Translations under genes and position numbers: made by a program
Shown here: one piece after another, positions 25,661 through 34,369 of the stretch
Layout: each line of letters starts with the position of its first letter
Position numbering within the stretch: position 1 is the first letter of the stretch
Notes under the pieces: model-generated
The model's input: the letters and a program-made list of their open reading frames with translations, nothing else
Told to the model about the DNA's origin: nothing
Databases searched by the model: none
Origin: Solobacterium sp.
GTDB taxonomy: Bacteria; Bacillota_I; Bacilli_A; Erysipelotrichales; Erysipelotrichaceae
Direction of reading: 5' to 3'
Assembly (NCBI GenBank): GCA_017430925.1
Contig: JAFRMA010000017.1
Coordinates: 1 to 51,232 of the forward strand
Length of the DNA stretch: 51,232 nt

Positions 25661-27211
25661 TTATTGTGCTAATTCCTGAACACGAAGCTCACGGATCAGA
25701 GTTACTTTGATCTGACCAGGATAAGTCATTTCTCTTTCAATCTTATCCTTGATCTCATGCGCGATCTTGACCATGGTAATATCGTTGACCTTTTCCGGAT
25801 GTACCATGACACGGATCTCACGGCCTGCCTGGATCGCGTAGGCTTTCTCTACACCTTCAAAACCTGTCGCAATCTTTTCCAGCTGTTCCAGACGCTCGAT
25901 ATAATTCTCCATCGATTCATAACGCGCGCCGGGACGGGCAGCACTTAACGTATCTGCCGCAGATACCAGTTCAGCGATAATATCCGTTGTCTGAACATCG
26001 CCGTGATGAGATTCAATGGAATTGATGACGATCTCATTCTCTCCGTATTTCTTCGCAATTCTGGCACCCAGTTCCACATGGCTGCCTTCCTGCTCAAAAT
26101 CTACGGCTTTACCGATGTCATGAAGCAGACCCGCACGCTTGGCAAGACTCTGGTTCAAACCAAGTTCCGCAGCCATAATACCCGCAAATGTCGCCACTTC
26201 CACGGAATGCTCAAGAATATTCTGTCCGTAACTGTAACGATAACGCAGACGTCCGATCAGTTTGACCAGTTCCTTGTTGATCCTGCCGATACCAAGTTTG
26301 AAGATAGCTTCATCACCGTACTTCTGGATCGATTCATCCAGTTCCCTGGTTACCTTCTCAACGACATCTTCAATTCTTCCCGGCTGAATCCTTCCGTCCT
26401 TCATCAGGATCTCCAGAGACTGTTTAGCAATCTCACGGCGGATCGGATCAAAACAGGAAACAGTGATTACATCCGGTGTATCATCGATGATCAGATCTAC
26501 GCCTGTAGCCTGTTCAATCGCCTTGATATTTCTTCCTTCACGGCCGATGATCCTTCCCTTCATATCTTCACTGGGTAAAGTAACCACAGATACCGTACGC
26601 TCCAGCACTTCTTCCTGGGAATAACGCTGAATCGCGTTGGCAATGATATTTCTGGCATTCGCAGCAGCTTTTTCCTGCGCGATTTCATCTTGTTCGTGAA
26701 GATATGCGGCAATATCCTTTTCGCATTTCTTTTCCACGGCTTCCATCAGTTCAGCACGTGCTTCTTCACTGGTCATGTTTGCGGCCTTTTCCAGTACCTG
26801 GATCTGGCTGTCAATTCGCTGCTGAAGATCCACTTCCATTCGGCGGATGTTCGCAAGTTTGTCATCTGTAAGCTTTACTTGTTCATCTAATTTCTTTTCT
26901 TTGGCTGCGAGATTTTCCTCACGGAAACTAAGCTGATCTTCACGTCTCAGGATCTTGTTTTCCGCCTGTTGAATACGGTTTCTCTGATCCTTCAGCTCAC
27001 GTTCTGCCTGCTGCTTCAATTCCAAAGCTTTCTGCTTTGCATCAAGTTCTGCCTGACGCAGAATATTCTCTGCTTTTGATTTAGATTCCTCAAGAATAGA
27101 CTTAGCTTCATTTCTGCTTTGATCTAAGCCTGAACGACTTGCCATCACCATGACGGCGATACCAATAACAATACCTAGAACACCGGCCAAAACAGCAAAG
27201 ATATAATTCAT
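25661..27211 (-). CDS. rny: Ribonuclease Y
   Basis: Membrane-anchored endoribonuclease that starts decay of many mRNAs. 516 aa. An N-terminal membrane helix (residues 3-24) is followed by a long coiled coil (about 30-200) rich in Lys/Glu/Gln, then a KH domain with GRIIGREGRNIKAIEQATG near 225. The HD domain has LLHDIGKAVDFEQEGSH near 365, the metal and catalytic motif. A C-terminal RNase Y domain follows. RBS GGAGGGGTATAG. Own promoter. Confidence 0.97.
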   Translation of the reverse strand: MNYIFAVLAGVLGIVIGIAVMVMASRSGLDQSRNEAKSILEESKSKAENILRQAELDAKQKALELKQQAERELKDQRNRIQQAENKILRREDQLSFREENLAAKEKKLDEQVKLTDDKLANIRRMEVDLQQRIDSQIQVLEKAANMTSEEARAELMEAVEKKCEKDIAAYLHEQDEIAQEKAAANARNIIANAIQRYSQEEVLERTVSVVTLPSEDMKGRIIGREGRNIKAIEQATGVDLIIDDTPDVITVSCFDPIRREIAKQSLEILMKDGRIQPGRIEDVVEKVTRELDESIQKYGDEAIFKLGIGRINKELVKLIGRLRYRYSYGQNILEHSVEVATFAGIMAAELGLNQSLAKRAGLLHDIGKAVDFEQEGSHVELGARIAKKYGENEIVINSIESHHGDVQTTDIIAELVSAADTLSAARPGARYESMENYIERLEQLEKIATGFEGVEKAYAIQAGREIRVMVHPEKVNDITMVKIAHEIKDKIEREMTYPGQIKVTLIRELRVQELAQ

Positions 27212-27256
27212 CTATACCCCTCCATTTCTCCGTTGTCAGAGCAATGCTCTTTTACT

Positions 27257-27284
27257 ATTATAACCGAAGAATATCAATATTCAA
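27257..27284 (-). promoter_or_regulatory. rny promoter
   Basis: -35 TTGAAT (27284-27279), 16-nt spacer, -10 TATAAT (27262-27257). The 39-nt leader holds a small AGAGC-ATT-GCTCT hairpin. Confidence 0.75.
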
Positions 27285-27299
27285 AACAAAAGAACGGGA

Positions 27300-27333
27300 A
27301 ATGAAAACCATCGGTTTTATAACAAAACCGATG
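27300..27333 (-). terminator. recA terminator
   Basis: CATCGGTTTT and AAAACCGATG arms with a 5-nt loop, followed on the minus strand by GTTTTCATTT. Confidence 0.82.
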
Positions 27334-27353
27334 ATTATTCTACCTGTAATTGT

Positions 27354-28388
27354 CTAAGCTTCCGCTGCCTGTTCCTTATTCGCAAACAGTTTAGCCTTTA
27401 ACTGGTCCGTAACTTCCGCATCGATTTCCGGATGATTCTTCAGGAATTCACGTACGGTCGCAAAGCCCTGGCCGATCTTTTCACCCTGATAGGAGAACCA
27501 GGCGCCGGATTTCTCAATGATACCGTTCTCTACCGCAAGGTTGATCACTTCATCAACGTGGGAGATTCCTTCACCGTAGATGATATCCAGAGTAGCTGTC
27601 TTGAACGGGGGTGCCACCTTGTTCTTGACAACCTTGACCTTGACGGAATTACCAATGACCTCACTGCCGTTCTTCAGGCTTTCTCCGCGGCGCACATCCA
27701 GACGTACAGAGGCGTAGAACTTCAGTGCTCTTCCGCCCGGAGTCGTCTCCGGGTTACCGAACATGATGCCCACCTTCTCACGCAGCTGGTTGATGAAGAT
27801 TGCCGTACAGTTGGAACGATTCATGACACCCGCAAGCTTACGCATGGCCTTGGACATCAGCCTGGCCTGCAGACCGATGGAAGAATCACTCATTTCCCCA
27901 TCCAGTTCTGCCTGCGGAACGAGGGCAGCTACGGAGTCGATGACCACCAGGTCGATGGCACCGGACTTGATCAATACTTCTGTGATTTCCAGAGCCTGTT
28001 CACCGGAATCCGGCTGGGAAAGAATCAATTCATCGATGTCCACGCCCAGATTTCTGGCATATACAGGATCGATTGCGTTTTCCGCGTCAATGAACGCGCA
28101 GCGTCCGCCGGTCTTCTGACACTCTGCGATGGCATGCAGCGCCAGAGTCGTCTTACCGGAAGATTCCGGACCGTAGATCTCAACGATACGTCCCTTGGGA
28201 TAACCCCCGATGCCAAGCGCGTAATCCAGGGATAAGGAACCCGAAGGAATCGCGTCCACGGATACTTCGGCACGGTCACCGAGTCTCATGATACTGCCTT
28301 TGCCGTATTCTTTTTCAATTGCCTTTAACGCATCTGCCAACAATTTATCCTTGTTGTTGTCTGTATCTTTTGTTTTCTCACTCGCCAT
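27354..28388 (-). CDS. recA: Recombinase RecA
   Basis: 344 aa strand-exchange ATPase and SOS co-protease. Walker [12 protein letters not shown] near residue 70, the catalytic Glu in [13 protein letters not shown], Walker B-like [13 protein letters not shown], and the DNA-binding L1/L2 loops ([34 protein letters not shown]). One oddity is that the very conserved DAEHALD reads DAENAID here. RBS AAGGAGAAGTAT. It lies 45 nt after pgsA and is probably cotranscribed with it. No LexA-type box (CGAAC-N4-GTTCG) is visible upstream. Confidence 0.98.
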   Translation of the reverse strand: MASEKTKDTDNNKDKLLADALKAIEKEYGKGSIMRLGDRAEVSVDAIPSGSLSLDYALGIGGYPKGRIVEIYGPESSGKTTLALHAIAECQKTGGRCAFIDAENAIDPVYARNLGVDIDELILSQPDSGEQALEITEVLIKSGAIDLVVIDSVAALVPQAELDGEMSDSSIGLQARLMSKAMRKLAGVMNRSNCTAIFINQLREKVGIMFGNPETTPGGRALKFYASVRLDVRRGESLKNGSEVIGNSVKVKVVKNKVAPPFKTATLDIIYGEGISHVDEVINLAVENGIIEKSGAWFSYQGEKIGQGFATVREFLKNHPEIDAEVTDQLKAKLFANKEQAAEA

Positions 28389-28433
28389 ATACTTCTCCTT
28401 CTGCTTATCATATAACCCGGATTTTCGGAATTC

Positions 28434-29027
28434 CTACTTACTCTCCAGAATATCTTCCTTCAGCTGGTTGAAATAGGATAATCCGCTGGCAAAACTGATC
28501 AATGCCGCAAACCACAGCACAATATCAGATACCGGCAGACGCCATAACTCAAACGGAAGATTATTCAGCAGGATCAGGGCTATGGAGACCATCTGCAGTA
28601 CAGTCTTCAGTTTTCCCATCATCTGCGCTGATACGACTTTACCGTTGTTGGCAGCGACCATACGCATTCCGTCTACGGCGATATCCCGGCAGATCATGAT
28701 GATCACCGGCACCACAGGAATGATCCCGCGGCTGACAAACAGCACAAACATTGTCGTTGTCAGCATCTTATCCGCAATCGGATCCGCAAACTTGCCGAAC
28801 GTTGTCTGTAAATGATACTTACGGGCGATCTGACCGTCCAGAAGGTCCGTAATCGCCGCAATAAAGTAAATTCCCAGACAAATCAGATTGATGGAAGAAA
28901 GCGAATACTGCCCAACCATGAACACTCTCGGTTCTATCCCTACCTGCGCATACGGGAAGATATAAATCAATATGATTACAGGAACCAGTACGATTCTGAG
29001 TAAAGTCAATCTGTTTGGTAAATTCAT
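28434..29027 (-). CDS. pgsA: CDP-diacylglycerol--glycerol-3-phosphate 3-phosphatidyltransferase
   Basis: Makes phosphatidylglycerophosphate, the first committed step to phosphatidylglycerol. 197 aa integral membrane protein. The CDP-alcohol phosphotransferase signature D-x2-DG-x2-AR-x8-G-x3-D-x3-D is complete, from TDLLDGQIAR to KFADPIADK (about residues 61-83). It starts MNLPNRLTLLRIVLVP, typical for PgsA. RBS GAGGTGGGTTT. The pgsA-recA neighbourhood matches Bacillus. Confidence 0.96.
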   Translation of the reverse strand: MNLPNRLTLLRIVLVPVIILIYIFPYAQVGIEPRVFMVGQYSLSSINLICLGIYFIAAITDLLDGQIARKYHLQTTFGKFADPIADKMLTTTMFVLFVSRGIIPVVPVIIMICRDIAVDGMRMVAANNGKVVSAQMMGKLKTVLQMVSIALILLNNLPFELWRLPVSDIVLWFAALISFASGLSYFNQLKEDILESK

Positions 29028-29051
29028 AAACCCACCTCGATATCTCTAGTA

Positions 29052-29060
29052 AGTATAGCA
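29052..29060 (-). promoter_or_regulatory. Extended -10 promoter of pgsA-recA
   Basis: TGC plus TATACT (29057-29052) on the minus strand, placed directly behind the rnpB terminator; the -35 would fall in the hairpin and is not recognisable. Confidence 0.5.
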
Positions 29061-29062
29061 TA

Positions 29063-29092
29063 AAATAAGGGATATTCATGAATATCCCTTAA
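29063..29092 (-). terminator. rnpB terminator
   Basis: AAGGGATATTC and GAATATCCCTT arms with a 2-nt AT centre, followed on the minus strand by ATTTTATG. Confidence 0.88.
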
Positions 29093-29094
29093 CA

Positions 29095-29443
29095 AATACA
29101 CTCGGTAAGCCATGTTCTGTTCTCTTTACAGAGAGGCAGCCATTTATCTGTGCTTTCACACCCCCTGCCTGGTTTCATTTCACCGGCAGAGATTCTCCTA
29201 CCAAATTTGGATTTCTCGCTTGCGGGGTTTATCGCGTTCCACCGGAATGGTTTCCCATCCGCTTCGTCACTGTGACACTTTCAGGAGCATCCCCATGGGT
29301 ATGACCTTTAGGTTCCGCTCCGCCGTCAGCTTACACTGCCTGACCTTATGGCTTCGATCAGCACAATCACTACCGTCATCGCAGACGGTGCGAGCATGGA
29401 CTTTCCTCTGATGGATAACCACCAGCGGCTGCCTGAGTGTTAT
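29095..29443 (-). ncRNA. rnpB: RNase P RNA (class B-like)
   Basis: Catalytic RNA that matures tRNA 5' ends. Universally conserved blocks are readable on the minus strand: GAGGAAAGTCCATGCTCGCA near the 5' end, AGTGTCACAGTGACGAAG in the middle, GTGGAACGCGATAAACCCC, the L15 region with TTTGGTAGGAGAA (GGU for tRNA CCA binding) and ACAGAACATGGCTTAC at the 3' end. The P1 stem is ACACTC (29440-29435) with GAGTGT (29103-29098). The overall order resembles the Bacillus class. Ends are set from P1 and are approximate. The gpsB stop codon overlaps the 5' end. Confidence 0.97.
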
Positions 29444-29781
29444 TGTCTGTTTTTCCGCTGTTCAAAGACTTCTTCTTCAAGACGGGAGAGACGCTTCAGA
29501 ATATCGATATTGCTGGCACCCTGCTGGGCCGGTGTCGGATTGGCTTCCAATGCTCTTGTACGGCCTTCCACTTCGATCAGTTTCGCCCGCAGAGACGCGT
29601 TTGTACGCTCCAGTTCGGCAATCTTCTGATTCAGATTACCTGTAATCTCCTGATATGTCTGATAATCCTGAATGACCAGATCGAGAAAAGCATCTACTTC
29701 CGTAGCGTTATAACCTTTGAAATCAATATTGAATTCCTTATCCAGTATTGTCTGAATATCAAGATTTACCTTACCTGCCAT
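29440..29781 (-). CDS. gpsB: Cell division protein GpsB (DivIVA-like)
   Basis: 113 aa from the ATG at 29781 with AGGAG upstream. The N-terminal DivIVA-type membrane-binding domain has the GpsB pattern DIQTILDKEFNIDFKGYNAT followed by EVDAFLDLVIQDYQTYQE. A coiled coil (60-90) and a small C-terminal trimer-forming helix (SNIDILKRLSRLEEEVF) follow. GpsB couples penicillin-binding proteins to division. It lies beside ponA, encoding PBP1, as in Bacillus, and is followed directly by rnpB. Confidence 0.93.
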   Translation of the reverse strand: MAGKVNLDIQTILDKEFNIDFKGYNATEVDAFLDLVIQDYQTYQEITGNLNQKIAELERTNASLRAKLIEVEGRTRALEANPTPAQQGASNIDILKRLSRLEEEVFEQRKNRQ

Positions 29782-29803
29782 ATCTTCCACGCTCCTGAAA
29801 GAT

Positions 29804-29832
29804 ATTATTGCAGTTTGACCGATGAAAATCAA
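29804..29832 (-). promoter_or_regulatory. gpsB(-rnpB) promoter
   Basis: -35 TTGATT (29832-29827), 17-nt spacer, -10 AATAAT (29809-29804) with TGC before it. No separate promoter for rnpB is evident, so rnpB may be processed from the gpsB transcript. Confidence 0.55.
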
Positions 29833-29861
29833 CAAAACTTCCTTATTTCAATTTGAAAATG

Positions 29862-29867
29862 TATAAT
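29862..29867 (+). promoter_or_regulatory. recU -10 box, leaderless arrangement
   Basis: TATAAT preceded by TG (extended -10). Only 8 nt separate it from the recU ATG at 29876 and no Shine-Dalgarno is present, so transcription should begin at or within 2 nt of the start codon. Confidence 0.6.
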
Positions 29868-29875
29868 ACTGAATA

Positions 29876-30448
29876 ATGGTAAATTATCCGAACGGAAAAA
29901 AGTATACCAGCACGAAGATCCTGACCGAAGCCGGCGGACGAGGCATGGAACTGGAGAAGGAAATCAACCTTACCAATACATTTTATCTGTCCAATGATCT
30001 GGCAGTGATCCACAAGAAACCTACCCCGGTGACGATCGTCAACGTTGACTATCCCAAACGCAGCGCCGCCAAGATCACCGAGGCATATTTCAAACTTCCC
30101 AGTACGACCGACTACAACGGTATCTACCGGGGAAAATACATTGATTTTGAGGCAAAGGAGTGCCAGTCCAAAACATCATTCCCCCTCAAATCCATCCATG
30201 AACACCAACTCCGGCATCTCGATCAGGTCATGCGTCACGGCGCCGTGGCCTTCCTGATCATCCGTTTCTGCTATTATGAAGAAACCTATCTGATCGACGC
30301 CGGAAAGATCCTCGCCTTTACCAGAAAAGAAGAGCGGAAATCCATCCCCTACGGGTGGTTTAAAGCTAATGGAATCTTAATCCCCGGAAGCTATGTAAAA
30401 CCGGTGGATTATCTTAAAATAGTAGATAAGTTATACTTCAGTGAGTAA
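29876..30448 (+). CDS. recU: Holliday junction resolvase RecU
   Basis: 190 aa. Starts MVNYPNGKKYT, matching the conserved MxxYPNGK N terminus of RecU, so the start is firm despite the lack of a ribosome-binding site. Core blocks: AVIHKKPTPVTIVNVDYPKR, EAYFKLPSTTDYNGIYRGKY and IDFEAKECQSKTSFPLK, which contain the PD-(D/E)xK catalytic acids and Lys. RecU cuts four-way junctions during recombination and segregation. It forms an operon with ponA, 5 nt apart, as in Bacillus. Confidence 0.96.
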   Translation: MVNYPNGKKYTSTKILTEAGGRGMELEKEINLTNTFYLSNDLAVIHKKPTPVTIVNVDYPKRSAAKITEAYFKLPSTTDYNGIYRGKYIDFEAKECQSKTSFPLKSIHEHQLRHLDQVMRHGAVAFLIIRFCYYEETYLIDAGKILAFTRKEERKSIPYGWFKANGILIPGSYVKPVDYLKIVDKLYFSE

Positions 30449-30453
30449 AAGGA

Positions 30454-33135
30454 ATGACGGAGAAAGTACAGAGAAAAGCACCGCAGCCGGCAAGACCGGT
30501 GCGCAGAAAAGCGAAGAAACCAAAGAGGAAAGTCAACCACCTGCATCTGTGGACGGTGATCCTGGCTTTTGTGCTGGCTCTGGAAGTAATCGGCGGAATT
30601 GCCGGAGTTGTTGTACTCAGGGGAATGCTGAAAGATGAACCGGTGCTGAATACACAGGACTTCCTTTCTCCGGAATCTACGCATATCTTCGATGCCAACG
30701 GCACCCAGATCGCGGATGTCGGTACACAGTTAAGAGAAAATGTCAGTTACAATGAGATGTCAGAAGCTTTGATTGATGCTTTCATCGCAATTGAAGATTC
30801 CCGATTCTTTGATCATAACGGCTTTGATTCCCCGCGTTTCATCAAGTCTGCGCTGGTCAACGCCAAGAATATGCTTACCCGCAACAGTTCCCGCCAGGGT
30901 GGTTCTACCTTTACCATGCAGCTGGTAAAACTCACCTACTTCCAGAACGAAGAAACCGGAGTAAGCCGGCAGAAGAACCTGGAGTATAAATTCCAGCAGA
31001 TCGACCTGGCCAGAGATCTTGAAAAAGAGATCGACAAGCGTTCGATCTTCGAATTATACCTGAACAAGATGAACTTCGGCGGTACCGGGAATATCCGCGG
31101 TATTGAGAAAGCTTCGGAATACTATTACGGCAAACATGCCAGTGAACTGAATCTTGCGGAAAGCGCAATGCTTGCGGGTGTGATCAACTCCCCTTACTGG
31201 TATGATCCACACAACTATCTGGACTATGCCACAAACCGGAGAAATACCGTACTGCAGATGATGCTGAGACACGGATATATCAACAGAAATGAATATAAGC
31301 TGGCTCTGACCGTCAATGTTGAAGATACGCTTGTTGATCCTCTGAGCAACCTTGCCGGCGGTACTGCCTATGCCTATCAGTCCTATATAGACACGGTGAT
31401 CACGGAAGTACAGAACCTGACCGGTCAGGATCCTTACAGTGTAGCCATGGATATCTACACGTATATGGATCCTAGGGTTCAGGAAGTTGTAGACACGATA
31501 CAGAAAGACCAGAACCCGGATGTTGTGTTCCCGGATGAACTCATGGAATGCGGTATCGTATCCATGGACAATCACACGGGAGAGATCGTTGCCATCGGCG
31601 GCGGCAGGAACTACGGACGCGGCGGTGCCATGCTGCTGAATCACGCGACCCAGCAGTACAAGCAGCCGGGTTCCAGTGTCAAGCCGATCGTTGATTATGC
31701 GCTTGCGTTTGAGTATCTTGGCTGGGCTACCAGTCATGTGGTAACCGACAAACCGATCTTCTATGAAGGAACGGATAAGATCGTACATAACGCCGGAGGA
31801 AATTATTCCGGTCAGGTCACTCTGCAGTATGCCCTGAGTATGTCACTGAATACACCAGCGATCCAGACCCTGCAGGAAGTCATAAACAAGGCCGGATGGC
31901 AGACAGTTGTAGATTACATACGCAGTCTGGGTTTCAGCCGTGTGACACCGGAGAACTTTGATATCGGTTTTGCGATCGGCGGCTCCAACTTTGAAGTATC
32001 CGTACGTGAACTTGCGGCCGCCCACTCCATCATCATGAACGGCGGTAACTATATTACCCCGCATACGGTAAGCCGGATCGTCTTCCGCAATGGTGAATCC
32101 GATACAGTCGTGCCTTCCTATGAAGCGACCAATGTATTATCGGAACAGGCTGCCTACCTCACCGCTACCCTGATGTACAACGTTGTCAACGACTATGTGT
32201 ATACACAACCCCTGCGCCGGAATTATGCCGTATATGCCAAGACCGGAACTACCGACTGGGGTGAAGATGGTCTGCAGTATAATATTCCCCGTACAGCCTC
32301 CAAGGATAAGTGGATGGTCTGTGAAACCAGTAAGTATACAACTGCCGTATGGGTAGGATATGAAAAAGGTATCAAAGATGCCAACACTTACTTTGATCAG
32401 TACAAATCTGATCTGAATCTTCCGGGAAAGATCTGTAATGTCCTGCTCAGCGCTCTCTGCGATGATTTGCAGCCGGAAGCTGTACCGATGCCTTCAGGTA
32501 TCTCCTATATCACACACCTTGTGGCAACCTTCCCCTACACTGCCGCGCCGCCGGAAGCCAACGGACAGTACCAGGTGACCGGTATGATCAAGACAGATAA
32601 ATACAGTCTGGCGGATTATGATAAAGCCAAGGTAGAGAGTCTGTATGAGTTCAATGCGGACTATGAGCCGGGAATCCTGCACCTGTACTGGACACCGTAT
32701 CCGGATGAAGAAAAACTGAAAGTCGCGGATGACAAGATGGATATCAGTCTGTATTCCGGAGAAACCCTGGTCTTACAGGCAACCGGAAGACGTATGTTTG
32801 ATTACAGCTGGCTGTATGGACCGATTCGCTATAAAGCCCGGATCATGCAGGAAGGTGTAGTCGTAGATAATGTTGTGTCCGATTCGGAATACCTGGATCT
32901 GGATATCATCCTGGCACAAGATACTGCTACGGAAGTATGCGGTTACTACGGTTATGAGAATAATGATTCTCAGTCCAAGGAAGTCTGTGTTGCCTTCCGT
33001 ACACAGAAACCGCCGGAACCGGATCCTACACCGGAACCTACCGTTGAACCGACACCGGAACCTACGCCGGAAGAAACAGAACCTCCGGTCAACGAAGAAA
33101 CACCGGAAGAAAACAACGAAGCTGAAACAGAATAG
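30454..33135 (+). CDS. ponA: Class A penicillin-binding protein PBP1
   Basis: Bifunctional peptidoglycan glycosyltransferase/transpeptidase, 893 aa. Basic cytoplasmic N terminus, membrane helix at about 30-57. The GT51 domain has the catalytic Glu in IEDSRFFDHNGFD and QGGSTFTMQLVKL. The transpeptidase domain has the SxxK motif in QPGSSVKPIVDYA, SxN in SMSLNTPA and KTG in YAKTGTTDWG. A fibronectin-like region follows to about 850. The last 40 residues are a Pro/Glu/Thr repeat (PTPEPTVEPTPEPTPEE). The AAGGA Shine-Dalgarno is unusually close (about 1 nt) to the ATG, so coupling to recU is likely. Confidence 0.97.
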   Translation: MTEKVQRKAPQPARPVRRKAKKPKRKVNHLHLWTVILAFVLALEVIGGIAGVVVLRGMLKDEPVLNTQDFLSPESTHIFDANGTQIADVGTQLRENVSYNEMSEALIDAFIAIEDSRFFDHNGFDSPRFIKSALVNAKNMLTRNSSRQGGSTFTMQLVKLTYFQNEETGVSRQKNLEYKFQQIDLARDLEKEIDKRSIFELYLNKMNFGGTGNIRGIEKASEYYYGKHASELNLAESAMLAGVINSPYWYDPHNYLDYATNRRNTVLQMMLRHGYINRNEYKLALTVNVEDTLVDPLSNLAGGTAYAYQSYIDTVITEVQNLTGQDPYSVAMDIYTYMDPRVQEVVDTIQKDQNPDVVFPDELMECGIVSMDNHTGEIVAIGGGRNYGRGGAMLLNHATQQYKQPGSSVKPIVDYALAFEYLGWATSHVVTDKPIFYEGTDKIVHNAGGNYSGQVTLQYALSMSLNTPAIQTLQEVINKAGWQTVVDYIRSLGFSRVTPENFDIGFAIGGSNFEVSVRELAAAHSIIMNGGNYITPHTVSRIVFRNGESDTVVPSYEATNVLSEQAAYLTATLMYNVVNDYVYTQPLRRNYAVYAKTGTTDWGEDGLQYNIPRTASKDKWMVCETSKYTTAVWVGYEKGIKDANTYFDQYKSDLNLPGKICNVLLSALCDDLQPEAVPMPSGISYITHLVATFPYTAAPPEANGQYQVTGMIKTDKYSLADYDKAKVESLYEFNADYEPGILHLYWTPYPDEEKLKVADDKMDISLYSGETLVLQATGRRMFDYSWLYGPIRYKARIMQEGVVVDNVVSDSEYLDLDIILAQDTATEVCGYYGYENNDSQSKEVCVAFRTQKPPEPDPTPEPTVEPTPEPTPEETEPPVNEETPEENNEAETE

Positions 33136-33156
33136 TGTTTCAGCTTTTTCTTTTTA
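33119..33156 (+). terminator. ponA terminator containing the stop codon
   Basis: AAGCTGAAAC and GTTTCAGCTT arms enclose AGAATAGT, so the TAG stop of ponA lies in the loop; TTTTTCTTTTT follows. Confidence 0.9.
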
Positions 33157-33173
33157 CCAAATGATTATACAGC

Positions 33174-33806
33174 TTATTTCTTCCGGTGTTCTTTCTTTTC
33201 CTTACAGATCTCCCGGAACGGACATCTCTCACATTCCGGATTGCGGGCATGGCAGAGATAGCGTCCGAAGAAGATCAGCTGATGGTGCGTCCTGATCCAG
33301 CGGTCCTTTGGTATTTTGCGTTTCAGCTTGGTTTCCACAGCCAGCAGAGAATCATCCATCTTGGCCAGTCCAAGCCGCTTGGATACCCGGTTGACATGGG
33401 TATCTACAGCCAGCGCAGGTACGCCGTAGCACTCGCTCATGATCACATTGGCACATTTTCTTCCAACCCCGGGAAGTTTTACGAGGTCATCCATGTTGTC
33501 CGGAACAATGCCACCGTACATCCCCACCAGACCCCTGGCCATTCCCTGGATTGCCTTGGCTTTGTTGTGGTACAGGCCAAGTGACGCGATACATTGCTCG
33601 ATCTCCTGCAGGTTACCCTGCGCAAGACTTTCCGCATCCGGATATTTCTCAAACAATGCCGGGGTTACCCGGTTTACGCTGGCATCGGTAGTCTGCGCTG
33701 ACAGTACAACTGCCACAGCCATTTCGTAGTTATTGCGGTGATTCAGTTCACAGCGGGCATCCGGAAATAACCGGTCCAGATGTGCCAGTATCTCTGCCGG
33801 TTTCAT
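33174..33806 (-). CDS. nth: Endonuclease III
   Basis: DNA glycosylase/AP lyase for oxidised pyrimidines, 210 aa. Helix-hairpin-helix LPGVGRKCANVI with the catalytic Lys. The catalytic Asp is in AVDTHVNRVSKRLG. The [4Fe-4S] cluster ligands follow the C-x6-C-x2-C-x5-C spacing in CHARNPECERCPFREIC near the C terminus, which ends in a Lys-rich tail. The start overlaps dnaD by 4 nt, the Bacillus dnaD-nth order. Confidence 0.97.
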   Translation of the reverse strand: MKPAEILAHLDRLFPDARCELNHRNNYEMAVAVVLSAQTTDASVNRVTPALFEKYPDAESLAQGNLQEIEQCIASLGLYHNKAKAIQGMARGLVGMYGGIVPDNMDDLVKLPGVGRKCANVIMSECYGVPALAVDTHVNRVSKRLGLAKMDDSLLAVETKLKRKIPKDRWIRTHHQLIFFGRYLCHARNPECERCPFREICKEKKEHRKK

Positions 33807-34300
33807 CGTGTGTTTCCCTTCAGGATCGCTTCAATATAAGAGAGATTCAGTTTCTGGTATGTACTGGCTTCCCGCAGTGCGTCAACGATTTGTTTACGTT
33901 CATATTCCCGGTTCCAGTCGCTGATCTTCTGCATCTCTTTCTGGGACAGCGTACGGCCGAATTCCTGCTCAAATAACTCAAACAGGGAAATATCCATCAC
34001 TGAACGATCACGCGCTGTATTCGCCTCAAAAAGCCCGTCCAGCACAAAGCGTATACGCTTGCTGGAAGCTTTGATATCCAGGTACTTTCTCGCGCAGAGA
34101 ACAGAAATGATCCGATCCAGTTCATCCATTTCCAGATGACACTTCTTACTCAGGATCTCCATACTGATCTCCATGTGATGCTCATTATAAAAATCAATCA
34201 GTAAAACCAGAACCAGTTCCTGACTATTCAGACCCAATTCCTCTACATTATCCAGGATCCAGTCCCGGTGATTTACATAATTCTGTTCATACCACTTCAT
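33803..34300 (-). CDS. dnaD: DNA replication initiation protein DnaD
   Basis: 165 aa, shorter than Bacillus DnaD (about 230). The N-terminal winged-helix domain (DDBH1) has LGLNSQELVLVLLIDFYNEH and the following SKKCHLEMDELDRIISVL. The C-terminal DDBH2 is reduced to FELFEQEFGRTLSQKEMQKI and the helix IVDALREASTYQKLNLSYIEAIL, including the conserved Tyr-Ile-x-x-Ile-Leu that binds DNA. Acts with DnaB/DnaI at origin and restart. The ATG lacks a Shine-Dalgarno and is close to its promoter. Confidence 0.9.
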   Translation of the reverse strand: MKWYEQNYVNHRDWILDNVEELGLNSQELVLVLLIDFYNEHHMEISMEILSKKCHLEMDELDRIISVLCARKYLDIKASSKRIRFVLDGLFEANTARDRSVMDISLFELFEQEFGRTLSQKEMQKISDWNREYERKQIVDALREASTYQKLNLSYIEAILKGNTR

Positions 34301-34313
34301 ACGCTGTTTTTTA

Positions 34314-34341
34314 ATTATAACGTAAATTCAGTGGTAAACAA
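34314..34341 (-). promoter_or_regulatory. dnaD-nth promoter with very short leader
   Basis: -35 TTGTTT (34341-34336), 16-nt spacer, -10 TATAAT (34319-34314). Transcription would begin about 6-8 nt before the dnaD ATG, with no ribosome-binding site in the leader. Confidence 0.65.
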
Positions 34342-34342
34342 G

Positions 34343-34369
34343 AAAGAAAAACGATTCCGGAGAATCGTT
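34343..34369 (-). terminator. Terminator of the CofE-like gene overlapping its stop codon
   Basis: AACGATTC and GAATCGTT arms (34369-34362 and 34357-34350) with a 4-nt loop, then TTTTCTTTC. The TAA stop shares two bases with the stem. Confidence 0.88.

Noticed and set aside
28389..28433. LexA (SOS) box before recA
   Set aside because: No CGAAC-N4-GTTCG-like site is present; the short CCG-AAAA-CGG symmetry there does not match the Bacillota SOS box.
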